From Zarea fungicola (taxonomy: Eukaryota; Ascomycota; Sordariomycetes; Hypocreales; Cordycipitaceae), in the NCBI GenBank assembly GCA_900169235.1, contig FWCC01000094.1, positions 301,946-365,945 on the forward strand: a stretch of DNA of 64,000 bases, written 5' to 3'. The notes under the pieces are model-generated. The model searched no databases. It was not told where the DNA came from and worked only from the letters and a program-made list of their open reading frames with translations. Shown in pieces: positions 12,765-24,784 of the stretch (position 1 is the stretch's first letter; each line of letters opens with the position of its first letter). The position numbers and the translations under genes were made by a program.

Positions 12765-14500
12765 CTATGCACGTGTGAGTCTGCAATACACGGGGTTTTT
12801 ATTCATCACGGTTAGTAAAAAGTCCTCCTTCCAGGGACCACCATCTACAGTCTCAATGGACGAGAACTCCTGCGCGATGCGAACCATGACGTACATGGAC
12901 TCGGTCAGTGCGTACTGTTGACCAAGACAGATGCGAGGGCCACCGTTGAACGGTAGGTATTCCTGTGTTTTAATCATCAGCATGCGCTTCTGAAGAAGAA
13001 GAACAAGAAGAAGAATTTTTCATGCAGGGGCTGTTATCCGCATACCCATCCATGCCGTGCTGTTTCCCAGCGCTCAGGCCGAAACTCTAAAGCATCAGGG
13101 CCGTAAAAGTCCTCTCGGCGGTGCATCGACCGTGTGTTATAAAGAACACGGGTGCCCTTGGGAATGAATATGGGTGATATGCCGTTTGGACCACCGCCAG
13201 TAGGAAGAATAGTGTCCCGAACAGCTTTCCTTGCGTTGATGGCAACCGGAGGATAGAGACGCAGAGCTTAGTACCGTCACCGGTTGCGTTAGTTTGGTGT
13301 CCTTCTGACACAGACGTTGATTGAAGGTTAAATGGGGCGGGCCTCTGACTTACTCTCATTTATGATGTACTTGGAAAACTTCAAGTTGCGGAGCTGTGCA
13401 TAACTAGGCGGGCAGCCGTTAAAATCCTGGACTTCATTGCGCAGCTTGCGCCAGAGCTCGGGCCTGCGGGCAAGCTCGTGAAACACGTTGCTGATGAGGG
13501 CGGCCGTCGTGTCGCGGCCGGCGAGGAGGATGCTGAGGAGCTCGTCGCAGATCCGCTCTCTATCATCAAAGGCTCTGACGAGCTCCTTAAGAAAGTAATA
13601 CCGCTCCGTCTCCTCATTGGAACCGCCCTCCATGGCTCCCGGTTCGGTCTTTTCGCCAAGTCTCATGGCCTGGTCGACAAAGATGTTGACATAGTCGCGG
13701 CAGGTCTTGTGCGCACGCAGTTCTTCGGCCGTTTCGCGCGGTAGGAACTGATTCAGCGGCCCTCTCTGTATCCGCTTCGACAGACTGCGTAGCGAAAAAG
13801 TAAAGGCTTCGCGAAACTCCTCGTCAGCAGCCGTGGCATCCGTGAGGGTGTTTGTCGAGTGACCAAAGAGAAACTCAGTCGCCGAGTCCATGGTGAAGCG
13901 CAGAAACAGCGGCTGCAGTTCCACCGCAGAAGAATCATGAGGTAGCACATGAAAGAGCTCTTGTATGTGCCGCTCAAACATGTCCAAATCGGCAAGCTGG
14001 TCTCTGACAAAATTGGGACGCAGTAGCGCACGCGAGTGTGCCCACTCCTCACCGTCCGAGACAAAGATGCCATTGCCTAACAAGGAGCCCAGAATGTCCT
14101 TGCGACCGCCAATCATGTAGTCCTTGAAGTTGGTGGCGAGAATGGCCTTGATATTTTCCGGCTCCATCGTCACGATCGCTTGCCGGCCAAGGACCCAAGT
14201 GTAGAATGTGTTGGCACCAGCTAGCCTGAAATGCCCGGCCTGTGTGTCCAAGAGCCTGCCGTTGCGGAGCCCCGTGATACTATCAAAGATGAAATCGAGG
14301 CCAAAGATGGGATCCTTGTGCGGGTACTTGGGCGGGCGCTCACATTGGCTTGCCTTGTACGCCCTGCTTAGCGCGAGAGATGAGATGACACGCTTGATGA
14401 TGAAATAACACAAGATGGAGAAGACAGAGAGGAGAAAGAGGCGGTGCGTGGGGTGGTCGCCCACGAGAGCCGTTACGCGCTCAAGGGGTCCCAAAACCAT
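12765..14500 (-). CDS. CYP52-like cytochrome P450 monooxygenase
   Basis: Three minus-strand exons: 14500-13354, 13266-13046 and 12962-12765, 1566 nt and 521 residues. An N-terminal hydrophobic segment (about 20-45, [15 protein letters not shown]) anchors it in the ER membrane. The I-helix has [10 protein letters not shown]. The K-helix ExxR is ETLR at 382-385, and intron 1 cuts the Thr codon in it. PERW follows in exon 2, and the heme loop [12 protein letters not shown] has Cys468 in exon 3. The acceptor of intron 2 was chosen as the cag at 12963 because it restores [11 protein letters not shown]; an earlier cag would insert extra residues. The family, by style, hydroxylates n-alkanes and fatty-acid chain ends, but the substrate cannot be read from sequence. 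An in-frame upstream ATG at 14761 would add 87 residues unlike any P450 start and is rejected. No metabolic cluster surrounds it. Confidence 0.93.
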
Positions 14501-16064
14501 GGCAAGCAAATCTAGACGACTTGAGACAGGCTGTGCTTTGAAGGGGATTGTATTTGAAGCATGTATGTCAGGGTGAGGGGTAGAAGGTGCAGGTGCAGCG
14601 GCATATATGTAAAATGGGGGTAATATTATGCCGAGTGTGGTGGCGCGAAGACGGATGCCGATATGCAGAGGGCATTCATTGCCTGGATCGATTTGGACTG
14701 GCAATGGACGAGACAAGAGGCGAGGACAAGGCAGCAAAAGACGCCGCGACAAATGCAGCAAAAATTATACAAGGCGAATGCAACGAAGAAATGGAAGCAG
14801 AAAATGAACAAGACAGACAGGGATGCCAACTTTTCCAAAACAGGTGGACCATCGGCCATTGGCGCCAAGTTCAAGGCAGCTACCTAATAATGATCGCGGC
14901 TGGGGCAGAGAACATTGCACTGCTACTACCCGCCGTCTGTGGCCGGACAATAAAATGGAAATAGTTTCATGTCAGGGTCTCAAATACTTCGCAACCTAGT
15001 CCTGTTTAATTGCCTTGGAATAGCTTGTAGGATACAATTAAACCCAAGCGGCTGAGCAGTCCGCAATCACCCCTAAATGGAAGCGCGAGCGATATAGGTG
15101 GCCGTTCAGCCAAGGGCCAAGGCAGGGAAACTCTTAGAGCAGCACTTTAAAAACACAAGGTACATTTCCTAAATTTTATTCAAAAATAGACGAAATCTCT
15201 TCTGACGAAACCCACAGAGACAGACGTGACGGAAAACACACCCTACTCCTGACGCTACTCAAGAACTCGGCCAGCGAGTAACACGCCCTGGCCGGTATAG
15301 CACGCCATCATCGGCCTGCAACGTGCCATAATACCTCTGTTACAGAAATACGAAACCATGTTGCCCCAATTGATATCAATTGAGCGTTATTTGGCGCTCA
15401 CAACACGCTGTCGGTGCCTCCTCGCCCAAATTTTGACTTGATTCTCCATTTGCCAAAGACACACCAAGCAGCTAGTGACAGGCATGGAGTTTTTTTTTTT
15501 TTTTGGAGAGGAATGCAACTAGGAGGGGTATTGCGAATCTTAGACATGAAGCTACGGATTGGGGTTGTGAAGAGGCAGCGTTGGCCACAAACGCAGAAAA
15601 TACAGTACTAGCTTTGCTGCCTATGATCAGTGACCAGAAGCCCTGCCGCATTATGCTACTCTACTCCTATTTCCCCAACCAAGATCACGGAGCAAGGGAT
15701 ACTTGGCATTCGTATTCGACTCACCTTGCACGAGGCCCCCTCGACCCAGTACGGGAGATTTAGATAAATGAAAGCTCACAAATATCTTGTTTTCGATAGA
15801 GAACCTGAGGAGGTGGCATTATGGTTGGATAACTTCTCAACGGGGTTGGCCATGTATGATCTATTCTCACCGGGGAAAACAGCTGCTGTTCTATCTGGGC
15901 TTGGTTGGGGACTTTTCGATGCTGGTTTATTTAACTAGTATCAGACTAGTTATACTCAAATTCGTCAGATCCACCTTCTCCATTTCCAATGCCTATCGCT
16001 GATACCACGTTCTGAAAATGCGACCTGTCAGAAACAACCCTGGGTGCAGCCCATTGTAACTTTA
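14501..16064. other. Intergenic, P450 promoter and upstream desert
   Basis: No gene supported. It contains the P450 5' region and a 15-nt T run at 15490-15504. Open frames of up to 125 codons (14587-14964) look random. Confidence 0.6.
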
Positions 16065-16892
16065 TTATAAAGAACCTTCTGGCCAGTCGTAGTTCGGCCA
16101 AGGAAAGTCTACATCGTATGTAACACACATCTGGAGCGACCCAGGAGGAAACGACTTTGTAGTACCATCCGGCATGTCCACATCTTCAGCCTCCTCTTTC
16201 CAGCACCATTGGCCAGGCACAAGTCCAGCGGCTACGGCAGCCTCTCTGCGCAACCGGACCACGACATCGGGCCTGGGACTCTTTTCGTCCAATAAAGCTG
16301 GATCTGTGCTTTCCTCATATTCTCCAATCTCAGCTATGCACTCTGCCTCGGCAAATAGTACGCCGGTGGAAACATCGCCATTCTCTAGTTCCTCGGCGCC
16401 ATGCATCTGTGGCTGCGTGAAGCCGGGAACCAAGGGAAACTTTACGCCGCACTCCTCCTGAAGAAGCTCATCAACTCCTTGGATAGCAATGCTGGCATTG
16501 ATGTGTGTAATCGCGAGGGCTTCAATGCGGACTAGGATTTCGACAAGAACCTCGGTTGATGTGGCCAGTCCGTTTGCGACCATGTCAGCACCCGCAAAAT
16601 CCTCCACATACCACACTGCATGACCCCGCGACTCCTCGGCACGCTCATCAATGATCACAAATGCACCTTCTCGTCCCGCTGTCGTTTCGGCCCTGCGGAT
16701 ATCTGCGTGTGAGATATTGGTGTAGGCAGCCGGACAACGTTTGATGACCAGCTCAATGGCGGGGTTGAAGCGCAGGGCGGCCGCTCTCTCGAATCGATTT
16801 TTGAGCGCTTTGAGATCTGCATCTGGCAAAGCAGACACTATGTACGCATTGAGACAGTCGGGTTCCTCCGAGGGGGGCACGACGAAAACCAT
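16065..16892 (-). CDS. Conserved hypothetical protein, 275 residues
   Basis: Single-exon open frame starting MVFVVPPSEEPDCLNAYIVS. The composition is balanced and soluble, with no signal peptide or membrane segment. An N-terminal half (1-150) contains AAYTNISHADIRRAETT and VIIDERAEESRGHAVWYVEDF. An acidic C-terminal half ends DFPWPNYDWPEGSL. The alternation of strands and helices and the conserved-looking Trp/Pro end suggest a real globular protein found in related fungi. It may belong with the small DUF6924-like proteins, but that is a weak impression. No catalytic motif is visible. The start codon is the first ATG after an in-frame stop and has a gene-free region upstream. Confidence 0.72.
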   Translation of the reverse strand: MVFVVPPSEEPDCLNAYIVSALPDADLKALKNRFERAAALRFNPAIELVIKRCPAAYTNISHADIRRAETTAGREGAFVIIDERAEESRGHAVWYVEDFAGADMVANGLATSTEVLVEILVRIEALAITHINASIAIQGVDELLQEECGVKFPLVPGFTQPQMHGAEELENGDVSTGVLFAEAECIAEIGEYEESTDPALLDEKSPRPDVVVRLRREAAVAAGLVPGQWCWKEEAEDVDMPDGTTKSFPPGSLQMCVTYDVDFPWPNYDWPEGSL

Positions 16893-19080
16893 TGTTCGAT
16901 GGGAGCGGGTTCGAGCTGTGAGTTTTTCCCCCTTCCGTCTTCCAGCTTCCTTTTTATCCTCAAGGAAAGAAAACGCGTTGGCAAACTTTTAAAATGCGCA
17001 TCACTCAAACTAGATGAAGCAAAAGAAAGCGCCCGCACATTTCGGCACAGCCCGTCCGTGGCTGGCTCTAGCAACGGCACAGCGGGGGCATGTTGACAGC
17101 ATTGCTAAAAATAACATGGCGCCACAGCCCTACCTTTTGGCCTCAAGCTTGCGTATGCTGGCTTTTATGGTGGATGTATAGTTTACTCGTCTTGTTTCTT
17201 GCTCTATCCGGGAACCATTCAACGCTTTGGACGAGAGTCATCGCAGTGTCGCATGTACAAGATACATCACACCGATAGGTGGCGCTGCTCAATACGTGAG
17301 AGCAAGTTGAAGGACAAAATTTAGCCAACTATGGTTCGGCTGGTGTTCAAATCAAACAGGTGGTGTGTTCCGCTCCCCTGTCAGAAAAAAGTAGCCGATC
17401 TGCTCACTGCCAGCGCCGCTGTAACATGGGGTCCAAAAGTTCAGCCCACGTGTAGATCACACAGCTTCCATGGACGAATTTGACATGCTTGTCAGCTGCG
17501 GCTTATTGTTTTTTTTTTACGCAAGAAGGGGGTATATGATTATGCACAGCTGGTGTAGGGTGTCTTTGACAAGAGCCGCACGTAGTTGCATGACGCAGCT
17601 GAGCCCAGAAAGAATGCATAGCGGCCTGAGTTCTATATATCACATAATCCTGGATATATTTGATCTGATTTAAACAAGTTGCATGTGTATATACATGGGA
17701 TATTTTGTTTGCACCACTTTCTCATCGATTCAATAATGAAATATGACTTTGGTACTAAAACTCCCCTAGCACACGTTTAACAGCGAGACACTAGACCGAG
17801 ACACACATCTCGGCCGTTTATCAATTGCTTCGTGTAGGAGATGGATTAAGACAAAGTGATAGAAATACCAGGATTACTTTATAATTTCTCATTGGCTACG
17901 GGTAGATCTTTAGATATGCCGGCGCCTGCCATCATTAATTCATCCTTGTTGCTAGCGTGTCCAGCCACACACTAACAAACTTAGCTCTTTATAAAGGTGG
18001 CAACGTACAGGCTTGGCTTTTGTGCAATGTAGATCTACCTACAAAATATCGGACGACAGTGGGCTAATTCCCCCAGGCAAGCGCTGGGAAGGGAATATAT
18101 CACTCTTATGCAGTCGCCGTCAGCAGCTAGCTGGCCACACATTGACATTTTGGCAACCCTAAACCAGGTCCATTTAAATGGCGTTCAGCTGCGCATGCGT
18201 GCCCCGGCAAAGTGCCCTAGCAATTACGGGGAGAAGTTGTTAGCGATTCGAGAAACTGTGCTACCAATAGGACTCTGCATTTTCAAAAGGCATAGAGAGT
18301 CAGAAGCGCCCAAACAGTGATACTGGGGACGAAGAAAAAAGAATAACGCTCAAGAGTATGATATCTGTCGGTTCGATCTGTTAGAATGAGAGTATGAGAA
18401 TTAGGTCCACACCATTTTCACGGCCTCTCCTTGGGACTGAAAGGTGTTAATGTATTGGATGCAAGAGATACCTCGCAATAATTTGGAGATGCCCGAAATT
18501 TCGGCACTATACGGAGAAGTGAAATAACTATTGTTTATCTAGCATCGTAGTCTGTTGAAATGCGTCCTAGTTAATCGATGGCAAGCATACAAGTAGTGAT
18601 AGCTCCACCAACCGATCAACAAATACATTGCCTATGACCAATGCTAACTCTATCATTGTGCCCATGTAGCGCAAGGTGCCAATGACATGGCCGTTTTGCA
18701 CTCTGGACAATACGTAAGAGATACCAGAAATGGTACAGGGCTGCCGCTACGGCATTCTCCGTCGATCAAAAACGCACTTGTAGAGCTGTTGTATGATCCA
18801 TCTGTAAGGTGATCTGGAAATTACAAAGCTTCAAGCCACAACTTGGCGAAGTATGCAGAGAAGTTCTTCGAAGAGCTGGGCTCTACAAAATTTTCGACAT
18901 GACTCTTCATTTTCAGTACTTTATTGGCATTCACATTGCGACGTGGCATAGCACAACTGCTGTGGAAACTGGCAGAAGAATGGACGGCTTCAATGGCATA
19001 TCTGATTTGCAGTACGAAGCGCCGACAGGGCTGTGTAGCACCCTGTATTTATGCAGTGATGAGGTAGGTGATTTAGGCGA

Positions 19081-19158
19081 TGGCAGTCATTGATTGGTCT
19101 TTTGAGGCCTCTGTGGCAAAGCCGCTACCTCGCACCCTGGGTTCCTCAATGACTGCCA
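19081..19158. repeat. Inverted repeat, 13-bp perfect arms
   Basis: TGGCAGTCATTGA at 19081-19093 is matched by TCAATGACTGCCA at 19146-19158, with a 52-nt spacer. The outer flanks share TTAGG in a looser match. It could be a small hairpin element or a degraded MITE-like remnant. No clear target-site duplication is seen. Confidence 0.55.
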
Positions 19159-21563
19159 CCCTAAGCCGCCACAGCCAAATGCTGACCTTTTGCAAAAATC
19201 GATTCCTAAATTACGTGCTGAAATTAAACTTTTGAGCTTTGTAATCTCGGCGCAGAACTGCCGCGTTGCCTGCCCACGGCTACACAGCCTTCTCGCTTGG
19301 GTTGGAGCCCGTGACTATTGGCAGAAGACTGACGCTACAGTCACTTGGAAGAGCTTGATTTTAATATCTGGTATTTTCTTTGTCTTTAATATCCTTCGTA
19401 CGTATCAGTTCGTTTATAAGAATCCGTCCGGCGTACTTGATCTACTTGGAGAGTAGATGCTTGGCAAATGTGATGTTAGTGAAGAGACGTCATACGAGAT
19501 GGCGTGATGGCGTGATATGGTTTTGGCCGTGGATAAGGCTGCCATTACACTAAAACAACATGAACCGGTGGGTTGCCGTCGCGCTGTCAATTTTGGCATG
19601 GCCGAGGAGTCAGTTTCAGGATCCCATTGGTAGAGTTTGGTAGAGGATGCGTTTCTCGAGGTGGCAGAGGCCTGATCGCGTGAGCAGCCACGACAAAAAG
19701 TTCCCAAAAGGACCAGTCGTTCACTTTTTGGAAGTCCCTAGTGGATTGTAATCCATTTGGCATGAATTAGCTGACGTCTCAAGGTATAGGCTAACTAGTA
19801 TTGCCCAGTTTTGGAGATGCTGCCGGCGGTGTGGTTGCATCAAGAATGCCTAGCTCTTCATCCCGCCGAATGCTCCACAGCAAATATTGGGGTCAAGCAG
19901 ACAGCATTCGATTCTAGGTTATTTTCTTTTAAAAATACGAATGGTAAGCCTGGTAGCAATAGTTACCGGCAGGTTGACAGGCGGCTAGGCCACAGGCCTT
20001 GTGCTGTTGCGAGCCGAGGTTCACGAGAATCTTCCGAGCATGCTCTGCTTGTTTGACAAGCTCCCGAACATTTTCGTAATGGTTACATAAAGTTTTCATC
20101 CTACACCTGCCTTCCATGGGCAATTATTCAAACACTGAAATCATTGTCTCGCTAGCTCATCTAGTCTGGGCGTAGAGTAGTGGAATTGTCTTGTTCAGAA
20201 TTCCTTATCAACTACAAAAGTATCTGCAGGCTCGACCGAGGCAGCAGAAGACCAGAACTTTTGTTTTAATGGGGGCCAAAAACCGGCAACAATTACTACT
20301 AGTATTGCCTTCCTCATAGGACTTTCGTCAAACGCCGTGGGCTTGGCATAGGAGTGATGGGTCGCTATTAAGGCCGCAATTATTGGTGGGCTTTTCTCCA
20401 GTGGAGCAAACTGTCACAGAGTTGGAAGGCTCTTTTGTGCGCCAATTTGTTAGTTCAGTTTGAACCCTTGCTAGCTGACTCAGTGCTAATAAGTTGCGCA
20501 TGCATGATGCATGGGCAATGGGCTCATCTCGGCTCCTAGGGGGCAATGGAACTTGTGCTCGCCGTCTCTTGCCTCTGTCCAGAGCGAGCCTTGAATGTCC
20601 AAATATTAGCCTCAGCTGACCCAATAATCAGCCATTCCCATTCCCACCCACCCTAGTGCCTGGGTTGGCGCTCCTGAGCCGCGGTGCCAAGCCTGGCTGA
20701 TTGTGGCTGATTTCTTCACTGACGCCTCTCGGTAAACTGGTGTTCATTTCCAGTCACCTATGTCGGTTATCGATCTAGGCCAGTGCCGCCACGGAGTGCC
20801 TCACCTTGGCAGGATCTCTGGGCACGACACAATGCCCGTGTTATTTGCACTGGTATGCCCAGAACGCCCAAGGTAACCACCTGAAAGCGCAGAGCAACAC
20901 CAGAGCAGCACCGGCTCAGTCTGTCTCGCCTCTTGCCCCGGTTGAGCCTTGTGCCATGCGGTCGAGCCCTTGGTGGACTCCGGGCCAGAAGCCAGATAAG
21001 GCGACCTATCCATTAACACACAGCAAGCCACCATATCTGGCTAGGCTTTTCAATCTCGTAACCTTTTGAGGGGGGACCCGCCAAGTCCTTCTGAAAGATG
21101 AACAACTCGTTAGCGTGCCATGGTTGGCAAATCAGCCCCGGTTGCACTCGTGGCCCACTACAGGGATCCTCAGTGTTTTACTTTGCCGTTGCTGAGGAAC
21201 TTTTGGGCGGGAGAGACTGTTTACAGTGCTCCATGGGGCAGGGATCTTTTGCAGCAGTGAAATCTTATTTTGGAGGGTAACTACGCTTAAACTAGTGGCG
21301 TAAGTTAAAAAGTTTGTTCCACCGGCACATCACTGACGCCGCTGGCCCCCCTGGTCATTGTGCCATTCAGCCTTTTTTGGGTACTTTTTGCAATTTGGTC
21401 ATCGCCCGCTAGGAGGTATTGCAAACTCTCGCAGAAGGTGGATGGATGGTGCTCGCACCAACCCCGTTATAGAAGGTAATGATCGCAGTCCTTCTGTTGC
21501 TGTCGGGCTGGGGAAGTAGACTAGCCCAAACTAAAATCATGGGAGGGGGTCCATGTGTAGGAT

Positions 21564-21569
21564 TATAAG
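21564..21569 (+). promoter_or_regulatory. TATA-like element of the peptide transporter
   Basis: TATAAG lies 95 bp before the start codon at 21664, a sensible core-promoter distance in a filamentous fungus. No transcript data support it. Confidence 0.35.
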
Positions 21570-21663
21570 ACAAGCCGGGAGGGAGTCTTCTCTCTTGGAA
21601 CGAAGACTCAGTCCCTTCTTTTTACATTTGTTTTTCGCTTGTCCACCAGCAGCCACAGATACA

Positions 21664-24423
21664 ATGTTGGACAGCAACTCTGACAAGGCCGTCAGGACGA
21701 CCACTGCGGGAGTTCTGGACGAAAAGCATGAGGTAAGATTGGCGAATGGAACAGCAATGATGGCCCTATTTCTTTGTTGAATGTATTTAATGCGGTCTAC
21801 TAGGTGGAAGACTATCAGCTTGCCCAGACCGAGACGCAGGCTCAGGAGACCATGAAGGATCTCAACGTCACAGATGACGATCTTCTTGAGGCCAAGGAGC
21901 TGGCTGCTTCTTACTCCTTGGAAGATGTGAAACGTGTACGTCGGTCTACATTTCCTCTCAATACAGCGAGCCTACTAATGCTTGGTTCTAGTTGATGACC
22001 CATGTCTATGCTGTGCACAAGCGTGACCCCAACTTCCCCTTCACCGTTATCCATAAAATTGAAGAGTTCCTTAGTGAGTCAACGCAAATAACCTCAATCT
22101 ACCAATTGGAGAACTAATTCCCTTCATAGCGGACGAAGATATTTTCAACAACCCTGAGAAGCACGAGCGCATTATTGCTGAGATGAAGATTGAGGCTGCT
22201 CTTCTCACAAACAACTCCCCTTATGCTGAAGTACGAGCTGTTGTGGATAACAAGGATGACCCCAACATGCCCGCCTCCACGATCCGATCATGGACAGTTG
22301 GCATTCTCTTCTGCGCCATTGTCGCCTTCATCAATGGTTTCTTTGAACCTCGCTATCCCGCCCTCTTTGTTGCTGGCCAGGTTCCCCAGCTGCTGTCCTA
22401 CCCTGTCGGTGTTTTTCTCGCAAAAGTCATGCCTGATGCTGGCTTCACGCTCTTTGGCGTGCGCCACAGCCTGAATCCCGGCCCATTCAACAAGAAGGAG
22501 CATATGCTCATCACCATTATGTGCAGTGCCTATAACTCGTCGCCCTACACCAACTGGATTGTCTGGATTCAGTACCTGCCGCAGTATTTTGATCAGCACT
22601 GGGCGCTCAACTTTGGATACCAGCTCTGCATTGCTCTGTCTACTGGTTTCATTGGCTATGGGTTTGCTGGTATTACCCGTCGTTTTATTGTGTATCCTAC
22701 TCACTGTATTTGGCCCTCGTCTCTGGTCACGATTGCTTTAAACACTGCGTTTCACACGGGCGAGGAAAACCATCCCGTTGAGGGACCCGGTAAAAGAATG
22801 TGGTCCTTTTCCCGAATTCGATTCTTCATGTATGCGTTTGGCGCCATGTTTGTCTACTATTGGTTTCCCAACACCATTTTCGGAGCTCTTGGCACCTTTT
22901 CATGGCTGGCATGGATCAACCCCAACAGCGAGACACTTGTTTCCGTGACGAGTTTCACCAAGGGTCTAGGTTTGAACCCCATCCCTACTTTTGACTGGAA
23001 CTATGTCGTCTCCCTCATTGATCCTCTTTACATGCCTGCATTCACGACATTCAACTTTGTTGGTGGTGCCTTCTGCACCATGTTTGTCGTCATCGGCATC
23101 TACTGGACCAACGCCTATAACTCTGCCCACATCCCCATCAACTCAAACTTGCCATGGGATCGCTTTGGCAAGAGATATAACGTCACCCGTGTCCTTGATG
23201 ACCGTGGATTCCTTGATATCAACAAGTACAACGACTACTCGAAGCCATATCTCTCTGCCGGTAATATCACCGCCTATACGTTCTTTTTTGCCGTTTACAC
23301 AGCCGCCATCACGCATGCCATCCTGTCACATCGCCATGAAATTTATCTGGGCTTCCGTGGTGCCTTCAAGAACATTTTCAAATCCAACAAGACTGCTATT
23401 GAGGAAGCTGAACAGTCTGATATCCACATGCGCCACATGCGAAAGTACAAAGAGGTTCCCGAATGGTGGTATCTGATCATTCTTGTCCTCGCCACTGCCC
23501 TCGGCATGTTTTCTGTTGCATATTGGCCCACCGGAACCAGCCCCGCTGTTGTCATTTACGGCATGCTCATGTGTGCCGTATTTGTTATCCCGATTGGAAT
23601 CATCTATGCCATGACTGGTACACAAGTCACGCTCAACGTTTTGGCCGAGTTCATTGGTGGATGTTTCACCAACGGTAATGCTGTCGGCATGTGTTTCTTC
23701 AAGACGTACGGCTACCTTACCTGTGCTCAGGCTCTTAACCTGGCCCAGGACCTGAAGCTTGGACACTACGTCAAGATCCCTCCCCGCATTATGTTCTGGG
23801 CTCAAATGGTCCCGACATTTGTATCGACTTTCGTTTTCGTCGGTCTTCTGCAATACCAGATTCACATTGACAAGATTTGCACTGCCGATGCGCCCTTCAA
23901 GTTCCTCTGCCCTCACGAGAACACCTTCTTCACTGCGGCCGTTACCTGGGGTACTGTTGGCCCTGCACGCCAGTTTGGTGCCGGTAGTCCGTATGCCACG
24001 ACCCTGATCGGCTTCCCGCTGGGTATTGCCATTGTACTCATTTTCTGGGGACTCGGAAAGTGGTTCCCCAGAAGCTCTTTCCTCCGCAACACCCATCCCG
24101 TCCTTCTGATCAGCGGTGGTCTCTACTGGGCCCCATACAGTATGTCCTTCATCTGGCCTGCGGCCCCGGTTGCCTGGTTCTCTTGGATGTACATTCGCAA
24201 GCGCCACCTTGCTTTCTGGTCCAAGTACAACTATGTCCTATCGGCCGCTTTCAGTGCTGGTATGGCTATTTCTGGAATTATCCAGTTCTTCGGCCTGGGT
24301 ATTGTCGATGTCAGTATTGACTGGTGGGGCAACAATGTCCTTGGCCAAGGCTGTGAACATGCCGGCTGCCCTCGTCTTAAACTGGCAAAGGGTGAGGCTT
24401 TTGCCCCCAAGCCCGGTGCTTAG
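21664..24423 (+). CDS. Oligopeptide transporter, OPT family (Isp4 type)
   Basis: Four exons: 21664-21732, 21804-21935, 21992-22073 and 22130-24423, 2577 nt and 858 residues. The first three short exons give the acidic cytosolic N-terminus (DYQLAQTETQAQET, DDDLLEAKELAASYSLEDV). These are easily missed because the long open frame only begins at 22183. Exon 4 holds about 14 hydrophobic segments. Family hallmarks include RSWTVGILFC near the first helix, the loop with GPFNKKEHMLITIM, GGCFTNGNAVGMCFFKTYGY and the C-terminal NNVLGQGCEHAGCPRL. Such proteins are plasma-membrane proton symporters for small peptides, some for glutathione or siderophore-like peptides; the substrate here is unknown. Intron lengths are 71, 56 and 56 nt. 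Nitrogen regulation is suggested only by GATA motifs upstream. Confidence 0.95.
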
Positions 24424-24784
24424 GCAAAGTGAATTGAATCACAAGCGGACTGGAAAGGAAAAGACCTGCTTATTTAGTATATAGGATTTAATAGTCAATA
24501 TGAGTTCATGAAATATTTATTTCCACGTCTACTCGTATATTTGTCATCACCATCCATCAACAAAATTAATGCTGTGATTCAAGTTCAACTGTTTGTAATT
24601 TTTGAATCAATCGTTAGAATGACGACCAATAGAAATATTTAAGCATAATTCGTATATAGATACCAGCAGTTGTTTACCTTCGGGTCGAATTCTCACAACG
24701 AACATCACGAGTTGGTCTGATTGGCCCAATGTAATGAATTGCATTGGTTTATTTAGGAATTTGAGAGTACACGCAGGTTGATAA
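24424..24784. other. Convergent 3' intergenic
   Basis: AT-rich 3' UTR space between the transporter and the convergent fasciclin gene. No other feature is seen. Confidence 0.6.

Larger units (their letters stand above)
16893..21663. other. Gene-poor region, 4.8 kb, including the transporter promoter
   Basis: I find no gene. Frames of 60-98 codons occur on both strands without family resemblance or splice support. An imperfect hairpin lies at 19081-19158 (separate entry). From about 20.6 to 21.6 kb the DNA becomes the promoter of the peptide transporter, with GATAAG at 20995-21000 (a possible GATA-factor site for nitrogen control) and TATAAG at 21564-21569. Confidence 0.55.

Noticed and set aside
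14501..14761. 87-codon N-terminal extension of the P450
   Set aside because: The extension lacks P450-like sequence. The ATG at 14500 is followed directly by a normal membrane anchor.
14587..14964. 125-codon plus-strand frame upstream of the P450
   Set aside because: Composition is random-like and it overlaps the expected P450 promoter. The DNA is purine-rich, which keeps frames open by chance.
15490..15504. T run as a retroelement poly(A) tail
   Set aside because: No element body or target duplication beside it. Similar T runs occur at 31487 and 50850 and look like ordinary homopolymers.
23326..24207. 293-codon minus-strand frame
   Set aside because: Antisense shadow of the peptide transporter; the plus strand has clear OPT motifs throughout.
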